Source: an uncultured Planctomycetaceae bacterium
GTDB taxonomy: Bacteria > Planctomycetota > Planctomycetia > Planctomycetales > Planctomycetaceae
Direction of reading: 5' to 3'
NCBI GenBank assembly: GCA_903921605.1
Contig: CAIXQV010000869.1
Span: forward strand, 1-35,313
DNA: 35,313 bases
Below, piece after piece: positions 8,394 through 15,972 of the stretch (position 1 is the first letter of the stretch; each line of letters starts with the position of its first letter). The position numbers and the translations under genes were made by a program. The notes below the pieces were generated by a model. The model was not told the DNA's origin and made no database searches. It worked only from the letters and a program-made list of their open reading frames with translations.

Positions 8394-9389
8394 ATGTTGG
8401 GAACAAGGATACTGATGACGATGGCGACATTGATTGCGATGGGAGCAAGTGCAAAGGCCGAACTGAAAGACGGAGAAACCATCGTCTTTCTGGGCGACTC
8501 CATTACTCAACAGGGGGCCGGACCAACGGGATATGTCACCGTATTTCGCGAGGCCATTGAAAAAGCCCGACCGAACTCAGGGATCAAAGTCATCGGCGCT
8601 GGAATCGGAGGCCATAAAGTTCCTGACCTTGAAGCTCGACTTGATAAAGACGTCTTGTCACACAAGCCCAACGTGGTCGTGATCTACATTGGTATCAACG
8701 ACGTTTGGCACTCAAAGAATGGACGCGGAACACCGGTCGAAAAATATGATGCCGGACTTCGGAACCTCATCAAACGATGTACTGATGCCGGTGCAAGAGT
8801 CATCCTGTCGACTCCGAGTGTTATTGGCGAAAAGCATGATGGCTCAAATGAACTCGACAAGATGCTGTCTGAATACGCAGACATCAGCCGCAAGGTTGCC
8901 GCCGAAACCTCAACAACATTGCTCGACCTGCATGCCGCTTTCATGGGCTACCTGAAGGAATACAATGTTGCCGGGCAGGAAAAGGGCGTTCTGACAACCG
9001 ATGGAGTTCACTTGAATGATGCCGGCAACCGATTCGTCGCGGTCCGAATGCTGGAATCAGCCGGTGAATTGAAACCAAAAACACGCGTACTTCGGCACAT
9101 TGTTTTGTTCAAATACAAACCAGAGGTCACTCCTGCCCAACTGGATGAAATCAACCGAGCGTTTCAGGATCTCAAACAGCAGATACCCGAAGTCAGGGAC
9201 TTCGAACGTGGTATCAACAATAGTCCGGAAGGTCTCGACAAGGGATTCACTCACGGCTATCTGATTACGTTTTCCTCGGAGGAAGATCGAGCCGCCTACT
9301 TACCTCATCCGGCTCACAAGAAGTTTGTTGAGCTTCTTGGCGGTAAACTGGATGAGCCGTTCGTGTTCGACTATTGGACTATCGAATAG
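8394..9389 (+). CDS. Exported SGNH/GDSL hydrolase fused to a C-terminal Dabb (stress-responsive A/B barrel) domain
   Basis: The ATG at 8394 is preferred over an in-frame ATG at 8358: GGAG lies 9 nt upstream and a signal peptide begins right there (MLGTRILMTMATLIAMGASAKA). The 331-residue product has an SGNH hydrolase: IVFLGDSITQQG (Ser36, block I), GIGGHKV (Gly, block II), YIGINDVW (Asn, block III) and TTDGVHLNDAGN (Asp and His, block V). From about residue 231 to the end, RHIVLFKYKPEVT, FERGINNSPEGLDKGFTHG and HPAHKKFVELLG are typical of a Dabb domain (PF07876). The hydrolase part should act on esters outside the cytoplasm. The Dabb part is a small ferredoxin-like dimer module in plants and bacteria, with unclear function here. 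A strong terminator follows. Confidence 0.85.
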   Translation: MLGTRILMTMATLIAMGASAKAELKDGETIVFLGDSITQQGAGPTGYVTVFREAIEKARPNSGIKVIGAGIGGHKVPDLEARLDKDVLSHKPNVVVIYIGINDVWHSKNGRGTPVEKYDAGLRNLIKRCTDAGARVILSTPSVIGEKHDGSNELDKMLSEYADISRKVAAETSTTLLDLHAAFMGYLKEYNVAGQEKGVLTTDGVHLNDAGNRFVAVRMLESAGELKPKTRVLRHIVLFKYKPEVTPAQLDEINRAFQDLKQQIPEVRDFERGINNSPEGLDKGFTHGYLITFSSEEDRAAYLPHPAHKKFVELLGGKLDEPFVFDYWTIE

Positions 9390-9412
9390 TCTGATGGAAA
9401 TCGTCTTCTTGG

Positions 9413-9440
9413 AGTCCCCGGAAATCATCCGGGGACTTTT
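9413..9440 (+). terminator. Intrinsic terminator of the GDSL-Dabb gene
   Basis: A perfect 10-bp stem (AGTCCCCGGA 9413-9422 with TCCGGGGACT 9428-9437), a 5-base loop and TTTT ending at 9440, located 23 bp after the stop codon. Confidence 0.85.
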
Positions 9441-9572
9441 GCATGCTCAATAAGCGGCAGTTCAAGCGAGCAGCAAACAAGGATTTGCCGATTTACATCT
9501 CATGTGCATCGCGAGAAGGCAATATCCCGCAGGCGTCAGATGAGTGCGAGTTTTGCGGCTCACCTGATGAAT

Positions 9573-11171
9573 TCATTCTGATCTCATCCATTCAGATAAA
9601 ACAGTGAGAAGTCCTATCGCCGCCCCAAGCAGAAAAATGACGATGAGCAAACGCCCGAAAGGTCCGAGCGGCTCTGGAGCCTCGATGAGTTCCTGATCAA
9701 ATTCTGGCATGAGAAACTCAGACAAAACCTCTGTCGATTGTCCCGAGTCTGCATTTTTTAATTCCCCTCTCTGCAATCGACGAGCAACCTCCAGAAGTTC
9801 TGCACTGCGAGGATCCGCACTCAACGCACCGCCAATTCCACATTGTGTTTCGATCCTCGCCAGCAGATTTGCAAACTCGGCGGGATCCTCGGCACCGAGA
9901 GATGTTTCGTCCTCGTGTTGATCCACAGCCCCGGGGACTGATGTTTCCTCAGACGGCTGCACGACATTTGGCCACGAATCAGCACTATTGGTTGTTTTCG
10001 TCTCCGAAGTTTCCATCCGGGAGCTGCCTGCGATCTGTGGATCGAATGCCGGCGAAGAACCCACACGGTGTTCCGAGGCACGACTCTGATCAGCCTTCTT
10101 TGGAGGACGCTCATCAAACTCAGGCTTGTCCACAATTGATTCAAGAAACCGGCTGATTCTTTCTGTGACTTCACTGGCCGTTGAAATCCTTCGATTGCGA
10201 TTCTTCTCCATCATCGCATTCAGAATCGAAACCAGTTCTGATGGAATATCGGGACGGAACTGAGTCACCGGCATCGGCGTTTTTGTCTGATGCGCAACAA
10301 GACGCTGCACAAGCGTTCCTTCTGTGAACGGAGGCTGCCCCGTCAGCAAAAAGTAGAGCGAACAACCGAGACTGTAGAGATCGGCCCGTTGGTCCACCGT
10401 ATGACTGTCGGCCGCTTGCTCAGGAGCCAGATAGTCTGCCGTTCCCAGAACCCGCTCATTGAATTCGCGAGTCAGGTTTTCTTCACTGTCAAATTCCTGC
10501 GCAAGTCCCAGATCGAGTATTCGCAGGATGCCATCTTCAGGAACAAACAGATTGCCGGGCTTGATATCTCGATGAACAAGACCAGCCTGATGCGCGTATA
10601 CAAGCCCGTCGGCCGCTTGGCGAATATAGTCCGCCGCCTGACGGTAACTTAACGGACCTTGAATGTTGACAGTCTCAAAGAGATCACGCCCCTGCATGAA
10701 CTCCATGGCAATAAAATGCACCGCATCCTGGCCGTCTGATTCCGAATAGAATCCAAAGACACGCACGATATTCGGGTGCTGCAAACGCTGAGTCATCGCG
10801 GCTTCACGTTGCAGTCGCGGCAAATAGGAAGCGGTATTGGTGCGAGCTGGGGGCAGAACTTTCAAAGCATGAACTTCGCCTGTCTCTTGGTGTTGCGCCG
10901 CATAAATCGTGCTCATCCCGCCGCGGGCGACACGATTCAGCAGCTTATAGGGCCCAAGAAAGAAACCTCGAAACTTCGACTGCAGGAGTTTCTCCGCATG
11001 CCACTCTGTAATCACTCCCTCCTGAAGCAACCAGTCACAAACGGTCCTTGGCGTGGATGTCCGTGCCGAAGCAGGAAATCTCTGTTCAACCTGCTCCAAC
11101 TGAGTTTCCGACAGCAGCCCGCTGTGGGAAAGCATTTGCAAAAATGAGTTGGCAGAAAGTTGAACTGACAT
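9573..11171 (-). CDS. Serine/threonine protein kinase (Hanks type) with C-terminal membrane anchor
   Basis: The 532-residue protein has an N-terminal helical region (1-70) as seen before many planctomycete kinases, then a full kinase domain from FLGPYKLLNRV. The Gly-rich loop is ARGGMSTIY, Lys104 lies in HALKVL, and Glu123 is the likely helix-C partner. The catalytic loop is HRDIKPGN (200-207, Asp202), the metal-binding motif is DLG instead of DFG (220-222), and the P+1 region holds YLAPEQ. A Ser/Thr/Glu-rich low-complexity linker (about 345-500) leads to one membrane helix (about 508-525), with only a few residues beyond. It phosphorylates Ser/Thr of unknown targets and faces the cytoplasm. 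There is no external sensor domain. The ribosome binding site is weak. It is monocistronic and divergent from pcm. Confidence 0.93.
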   Translation of the reverse strand: MSVQLSANSFLQMLSHSGLLSETQLEQVEQRFPASARTSTPRTVCDWLLQEGVITEWHAEKLLQSKFRGFFLGPYKLLNRVARGGMSTIYAAQHQETGEVHALKVLPPARTNTASYLPRLQREAAMTQRLQHPNIVRVFGFYSESDGQDAVHFIAMEFMQGRDLFETVNIQGPLSYRQAADYIRQAADGLVYAHQAGLVHRDIKPGNLFVPEDGILRILDLGLAQEFDSEENLTREFNERVLGTADYLAPEQAADSHTVDQRADLYSLGCSLYFLLTGQPPFTEGTLVQRLVAHQTKTPMPVTQFRPDIPSELVSILNAMMEKNRNRRISTASEVTERISRFLESIVDKPEFDERPPKKADQSRASEHRVGSSPAFDPQIAGSSRMETSETKTTNSADSWPNVVQPSEETSVPGAVDQHEDETSLGAEDPAEFANLLARIETQCGIGGALSADPRSAELLEVARRLQRGELKNADSGQSTEVLSEFLMPEFDQELIEAPEPLGPFGRLLIVIFLLGAAIGLLTVLSEWMRSE

Positions 11172-11552
11172 AAATCCGGTTCGCCAAATGGCACAACTTC
11201 AGAAAATCATCGTTAACAGAGTACTCCAGCGGAGCCGTATTCTGGCAACCTCAATCTCCCGGTTCATGAAAAAAGAGCGTGTTCGAGTCAAATAGTCAGG
11301 AGGAATATCCTTCAAAGCTGTATTGAGATCGATCGCAACCATGCCCAAACCGCACTGCACAAAGGCGGTTTATCCCGTACTTTTCTCATTCGATTCGGAT
11401 GCTTCATGCGTTTCGCCCCCGAGATTCACTGATCGAGCCCACAACAGAGAATCCAGTTCTCTCATCATAGGACGGTTATTACACTTCATTCCGGGACCTT
11501 GAACGGAATTCTGGTCCCGCCAGTCCGCGTCAAACAGCGAGGATCGTTCGTG
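11172..11552. other. Divergent intergenic region between the kinase gene (-) and pcm (+)
   Basis: No gene is supported. Two short inverted repeats are present: AAACCGC/GCGGTTT (11347-11353 with 11365-11371) and AGAGAA/TTCTCT (11446-11451 with 11457-11462). Either could be an operator or chance. The pcm frame stays open upstream to a TTG at 11499, but that part lacks any signal and is treated as leader. Confidence 0.4.
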
Positions 11553-12818
11553 ATGACCAACGCACTCAACATCTACCGTCAGATATCTTGTTCGCTCTCA
11601 GCCCACCTGCGCAATTTCTTGCGATTCGGCGCGGTGCTGATAGTCGCTCTATTCAATACAACGGCCGCCATCGGACAGCATCGCTACGAAGAGCAGCGAG
11701 AACACATGGTGGCTACGCGAGTTGAAGCCGAGGGAATCACGAACAAAGCCGTTCTGGCAGCATTGAGACGTGTGCCGCGACACGAGTTCGTACCCGGAGC
11801 ACAGAAAGCGGCTGCTTACGAAGACGTAGCGTTGCCGATTGGACATCAGCAAACAATCTCGCCGCCGTATGTCGTGGCTTACATGACGGAATCATTGGAT
11901 CCTCAGCCGGAAGATCGAGTCCTGGAGATTGGAACCGGGAGTGGATATCAGGCAGCGGTGCTGGCAGAGATCGTTAAAGAGGTCTACACCATCGAGATCG
12001 TCAGTCCTCTCTCCAAGCAGGCGACAAAGCGACTGAAGGAACTCAAATATGACAATGTCTTTACGCTTGATGGCGATGGGTACAAAGGATGGCCAGAGCA
12101 CGCACCGTTCGACAAAATCATTGTGACCTGCTCACCGGAGAATGTCCCGACTCCTTTAGTCGAGCAGCTCAAGGAAGGCGGTAAGATGATTGTCCCCGTG
12201 GGTCAACGATATCAGCAGTCGTTTCATCTGTTCACAAAAGTGGATGGCAAACTGACAGATGAAAAGCTCATTTCAACCCTTTTCGTGCCCATGACGGGAG
12301 CGTCCGAAGAACAACGGCGAATTCAACCAGACCCGACTCGCCCTGAAATCGTGAATGGATCATTTGAAGAAGATGAAAACGGTGATGAGAAAGTTGACGG
12401 GTGGCATTATCAGCGCCAGACAACGATGTGCACCGAGTCCCCAATTACTGGCACCTACTGCATTCGCTTTCAGAACAAAGATTTTGGTTCGCTGTCTCAT
12501 TGCCTGCAGGGATCATCGATCGACGGCCGGACGATCGCAGTGCTGAACCTGAACTACTGGGTCCGTTGCGAGGGCATTGTGCCCGGCCAGGACGTGACGG
12601 AGCAAGCCGCTGTCGTGGTTCACTTCTATGACCATGTCCGCCGTGAAATTGGACAAAAAGTCATGGGAAAATGGCGAGGCAGTTTTGACTGGCAGAATGC
12701 TCGATCAACTGTCCCCGTCCCCCCCGGGGCAAAAGAAATGATTATCCGGATTGGCCTCAACGGCGCGACCGGCCAATTGGATATTGACGATCTGCAGCTA
12801 TCGATTATTCGAAGATGA
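11553..12818 (+). CDS. pcm: Exported protein-L-isoaspartate O-methyltransferase with C-terminal beta-sandwich-like domain
   Basis: The enzyme uses S-adenosylmethionine to methylate L-isoaspartyl residues, starting repair of aged proteins. ATG 11553 has AGGA 9 nt upstream and gives 421 residues. A membrane/signal segment (FGAVLIVALFNTTAAIG, about 26-42) precedes the catalytic domain. PCMT signatures are VPRHEFVPG, GHQQTISPPYVVAYM and the SAM site VLEIGTGSGYQ (123-133), then FDKIIVTC and VPVGQ. The core ends near 255. From about 265, NGSFEED, an Asp-rich DENGDEKVDGW stretch and LDIDDLQLSI look like a jelly-roll, CBM-like module; this is an inference from pattern. Classic Pcm is cytosolic and about 210 residues long, so this is an exported, enlarged form. 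The next gene starts 12 nt after the stop, so the two are very probably one operon. Confidence 0.88.
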   Translation: MTNALNIYRQISCSLSAHLRNFLRFGAVLIVALFNTTAAIGQHRYEEQREHMVATRVEAEGITNKAVLAALRRVPRHEFVPGAQKAAAYEDVALPIGHQQTISPPYVVAYMTESLDPQPEDRVLEIGTGSGYQAAVLAEIVKEVYTIEIVSPLSKQATKRLKELKYDNVFTLDGDGYKGWPEHAPFDKIIVTCSPENVPTPLVEQLKEGGKMIVPVGQRYQQSFHLFTKVDGKLTDEKLISTLFVPMTGASEEQRRIQPDPTRPEIVNGSFEEDENGDEKVDGWHYQRQTTMCTESPITGTYCIRFQNKDFGSLSHCLQGSSIDGRTIAVLNLNYWVRCEGIVPGQDVTEQAAVVVHFYDHVRREIGQKVMGKWRGSFDWQNARSTVPVPPGAKEMIIRIGLNGATGQLDIDDLQLSIIRR

Positions 12819-12830
12819 TTTGGAAACTCT

Positions 12831-14957
12831 ATGACACTTAGTCTCACTCAGCGCTTTGTTTTTCCAGTCTTCAGCTTGCTTGCTGTCGCCTCTACATCGT
12901 CGTGTATTCAGGCCGACGAACTGGGGCTGGCTGTCAGAGCTGCCGTTCAGTCTGCCGATGCGTCCGTCGTCAGGCTTCGTGTGATCGGAGGAGAGCAATC
13001 CGTTGACGGAGATAAAGTCTCCTCGCTTGTGACCACCGGAGTTGTTGTTTCAGACGCTGGAGAAATTCTGACCAGTGAGTTCGCGTTACAAGGCAAACCC
13101 GAAGCGATTCTGGCCGAAGACATCGCTGGAAAACGCACGAATGTTGAAGTCGTCGCAACAGATCATCTTCGACGTCTTGTGCTTCTGAAAGCCAAAGAAG
13201 GAAAGTGGACTCCGGTTCGACCCGCATCCAGTCAGTCGCTAAGAATTGGCCAATGGTCGATTGCTCTGGGACGATTTTACGCAGCAGAATCATCCAATGT
13301 TTCTGTTGGGATCGTTAGTGCTCTTCATCGAATTCATGGGTTGGCCATTCAGTCGGATGCCAAAATCTCACCGGTAAACTATGGAGGTCCGCTCATCGAT
13401 CTTCAGGGACAAGTAATGGGGATTCTGGTGCCATTGTCTCCGCGAGGGCAGGGTAGTTCGTCGTCCGGAGTTGAGTGGTATGACTCTGGAATAGGGTTTG
13501 CTATTCCGATGGACGATGCCCTGCGAAGTGCAGAACGGTTAAAAGCTGGACGTGATTTGAAGGCTGGTAAACTCGGTGTAAAACTCGCAGCTACAGGAGT
13601 CTTTTCTTCCCGTATACGAATCGAGCGAGTTATCCAGAAGGGGCCGGCTGAGACCGCAGGCCTCAAGAAAGACGATGTGCTGGTTTCAGTGAACAATCGG
13701 ATGATTGAACGAATGAGTATTCTCGAGGAGGCCGTGGCATCCAGCTACGCTGGCGATTCACTGCAAATCTCGATCAAGCGAGGAAACGAGGACCTTTCCT
13801 TCGCCGTGACACTGGCCGAAGAACTTCCCGTAGCAAATCCCGGTTACCTTGGCTTCCTGACAAGTCGAATTGCGAGAAAGGCGCAGGAAGGTGGCATGCC
13901 AGACGCGGCAGCCATCGCAAAACTCCTGCAGAATCTTCCGCTCGAACCAAAACCGCCCGCTGAACAAAAGCCGGATGAGGAAAAGACTGATGAAAAATCA
14001 GATGCCGTGCCGCTGTTGGTCATTAACGATTCATCTGCAGCAAAAAGCGGGCTGCCGCCACGCGTTGAGCTGATGAAGATCAACGGGACTACAACTCCTG
14101 ACTCCGGAGATTTATTCACCGCGCTGGCTGATTTTCAGGCTGGCGACAAACTCTCGATCGACTATCGAATCCCAGGGCAGCCCGATCTCAAATCTGCCGA
14201 GATCACAACAGAAACCCGGCCTGAAAATGTGACGCGTCTATCGGCTGAACTGCTGAAAGAGATGTCCGTAGTGAGCCAAGAGAATCTTGCTAAGATGAAG
14301 GCGGAAGATGGTGCGCCAAAAGATGCACCCTCGGACGATGCCAAAACGCCGGAAGTAAGTTCACCAGACCAGGTGGAACGACGCGAACTATCTTTTGATG
14401 AACGAGGACGTGCGATCGTCTTTGGTTCTTCGAATCCCTCGGGAATCCTGCCGGGGATTGTCATTTTGCTTTCAGCAGATCAGGAATCGGAGGATCAGAT
14501 CCTGACCAGATGGAAGTCGTTTCTCGATTCGCACAAACTCATAGTAGCCATCCCGGTGAACCCGGAGAAATCTCGCCTGACTCCCGACGATATTCCGCTG
14601 GTCATGACAATGATTCAGAGCCTTGCAGGTCGTTCCAAAGCTGACCTGCGTCGCATCGTCGTTGTCGGCAATCGAGAGCAGTCGCAGCTTGCCTGGCAAC
14701 TCGTGTTTGGTGGCCCATCTCCAATCCGTGGCATCGCCCTCAACAACGGATGGATCTCTGCAGCCGAAGCGGGCGGTGTTGATGGAGCAGATAAGTCTGT
14801 ACTTCTATTGGATCAGCCCGAAACCAATCAGGCTCAGGCACTGATGGCTCAATGTCAGGAGGCACTTCGCAAGTCCGGGTTCTGGACAGCGCGTCCCATC
14901 GATTCAGAGACGGAACGAACGATCGCCGACTGGTCTATTCTTCTGCGTTCCTTCTGA
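12831..14957 (+). CDS. Exported HtrA-like pseudoprotease with PDZ domains and a hydrolase-like C-terminal part
   Basis: A 708-residue protein with signal peptide (1-28). Residues about 33-235 follow the DegP/HtrA trypsin fold: VTTGVVVSDAGEILTS, VVATDHLRRLVLLKA, SNVSVGIVSALHR, VNYGGPLIDLQGQVMGIL and GIGFAIPMD. The catalytic residues are gone: Phe84 where ILTNxHV has His, Arg115 where DLAVLK has Asp, and Tyr184 where NSGGPL has Ser. A PDZ domain follows (about 245-330, IQKGPAETAGLKKDDVLVSV) and a weaker one (about 395-460, SSAAKSGLPPRVELMKING), joined by a Pro/Glu/Lys-rich linker. Residues about 520-708 alternate strands and helices like an alpha/beta hydrolase, but VVVGNREQSQLAW stands where GxSxG would be. 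Likely a periplasmic chaperone or scaffold, co-transcribed with the repair methyltransferase. Confidence 0.8.
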   Translation: MTLSLTQRFVFPVFSLLAVASTSSCIQADELGLAVRAAVQSADASVVRLRVIGGEQSVDGDKVSSLVTTGVVVSDAGEILTSEFALQGKPEAILAEDIAGKRTNVEVVATDHLRRLVLLKAKEGKWTPVRPASSQSLRIGQWSIALGRFYAAESSNVSVGIVSALHRIHGLAIQSDAKISPVNYGGPLIDLQGQVMGILVPLSPRGQGSSSSGVEWYDSGIGFAIPMDDALRSAERLKAGRDLKAGKLGVKLAATGVFSSRIRIERVIQKGPAETAGLKKDDVLVSVNNRMIERMSILEEAVASSYAGDSLQISIKRGNEDLSFAVTLAEELPVANPGYLGFLTSRIARKAQEGGMPDAAAIAKLLQNLPLEPKPPAEQKPDEEKTDEKSDAVPLLVINDSSAAKSGLPPRVELMKINGTTTPDSGDLFTALADFQAGDKLSIDYRIPGQPDLKSAEITTETRPENVTRLSAELLKEMSVVSQENLAKMKAEDGAPKDAPSDDAKTPEVSSPDQVERRELSFDERGRAIVFGSSNPSGILPGIVILLSADQESEDQILTRWKSFLDSHKLIVAIPVNPEKSRLTPDDIPLVMTMIQSLAGRSKADLRRIVVVGNREQSQLAWQLVFGGPSPIRGIALNNGWISAAEAGGVDGADKSVLLLDQPETNQAQALMAQCQEALRKSGFWTARPIDSETERTIADWSILLRSF

Positions 14958-14970
14958 GAAACCCAGCCAA

Positions 14971-15861
14971 TCACGCTGGCAGCCGAGCATTCTCCAGCCG
15001 TCGCCAGGCTTCCGGAAGACACTTAAGAAGGTCTGATGCAATCATTCCGCGTTCGGTAAACTGTTCAGCAGCCACATCACCAGCAAGCCCATGCGCGTGA
15101 ACAGCCAGTGCCGTCGCCTCGAATGGGGGTAACTGCTGGCCTAATAGAGACACAACTATTCCGGTGAGAACATCTCCGGAGCCTCCAGTGCCCATTCCGG
15201 AGTTCCCAGTCGTATTGCGAAACAGCCGGATTCCATCGGTTACGATCGTCCCCGGTCCCTTCAATGCGACGACAAGCGAATGAGACTCCGCGAATTCCTG
15301 TGCGATCTCCTCGCGATACTTTTCAATGTCCGCGATTGAACGCCCGGTTAGTCTTGCGAACTCCCCTGGATGCGGAGTAATCACGCAGGGACATTGCCGT
15401 TCACGCGAAAACAGATGAGCCTCAGCGGCGAGATTCAGTCCATCTGCATCCACGACCAATGGACACTTTGCCAGCCTCAATAGCGATTCCACTAATCGCG
15501 CTGCAGCCGATACTTTTCCCAACCCTGGCCCCACTGCAAGAGCATCACGCCCCTCAATCAAAGACAGGATTATCTCCTCGGAGACTTCTGATAATCCTGA
15601 TTCAGTATCATCTCTCAGACCGACGGTCATCACGCAGGGTTCATAACTTGCCACGATACTCTGAATTGCTCGCGGTACCACAGCTGTGACCAAGCCAGAA
15701 CCGGCCCGAAGTGCAGCTACCGAGGACAGACAGACGGCTCCGCTCATCCCAATCGATCCGCCCATCACAAGAATCTTTCCGAACGTTCCCTTATGCCCGT
15801 CCGCAGGACGTCGAGGAACCGCTGGAAGCGTAAAGGGACGCAGAATCTGCTGTTCGGCCAT
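14971..15861 (-). CDS. nnrD: ADP/ATP-dependent NAD(P)H-hydrate dehydratase
   Basis: The enzyme dehydrates the S-form of damaged NAD(P)H hydrates in the cytosol (metabolite repair). Signatures of the YjeF C-terminal/ribokinase-like family are GHKGTFGKILVMGGS, RAGSGLVTA, VGPGLG, VVDADGLN, ITPHPGEFARLTG and GNSGMGTGGSGDVLTG, with the catalytic Asp in GSGD. ATG 15861 (296 residues) has AAGGA 9 nt upstream and starts close to the family N-terminus. An upstream in-frame ATG at 15945 (324 residues) is possible and also has a weak CGGAG site. The YjeF N-terminal epimerase domain is not fused, so an epimerase would be separate. It lies behind the flavoenzyme gene on the same strand, probably co-transcribed. 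It converges with the HtrA-like gene at 13 bp. Confidence 0.92.
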   Translation of the reverse strand: MAEQQILRPFTLPAVPRRPADGHKGTFGKILVMGGSIGMSGAVCLSSVAALRAGSGLVTAVVPRAIQSIVASYEPCVMTVGLRDDTESGLSEVSEEIILSLIEGRDALAVGPGLGKVSAAARLVESLLRLAKCPLVVDADGLNLAAEAHLFSRERQCPCVITPHPGEFARLTGRSIADIEKYREEIAQEFAESHSLVVALKGPGTIVTDGIRLFRNTTGNSGMGTGGSGDVLTGIVVSLLGQQLPPFEATALAVHAHGLAGDVAAEQFTERGMIASDLLKCLPEAWRRLENARLPA

Positions 15862-15972
15862 TGAACTTTGTCCTTCATCAGATGCCCGAAGACATGAACC
15901 AAATTGGTCAGAACAACTCATATCCATCATTGATTGAGAAGCCATTCTTTTTACGGCTCCGGCAACGAGCTG

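Noticed and set aside
9443..9607. 54-codon plus-strand frame starting MLNKRQFKRAANKDLP with a CEFCG motif
   Set aside because: It starts directly after the terminator of the GDSL gene, has no ribosome binding site, overlaps the 3' end of the kinase gene on the other strand, and has one Cys pair only.
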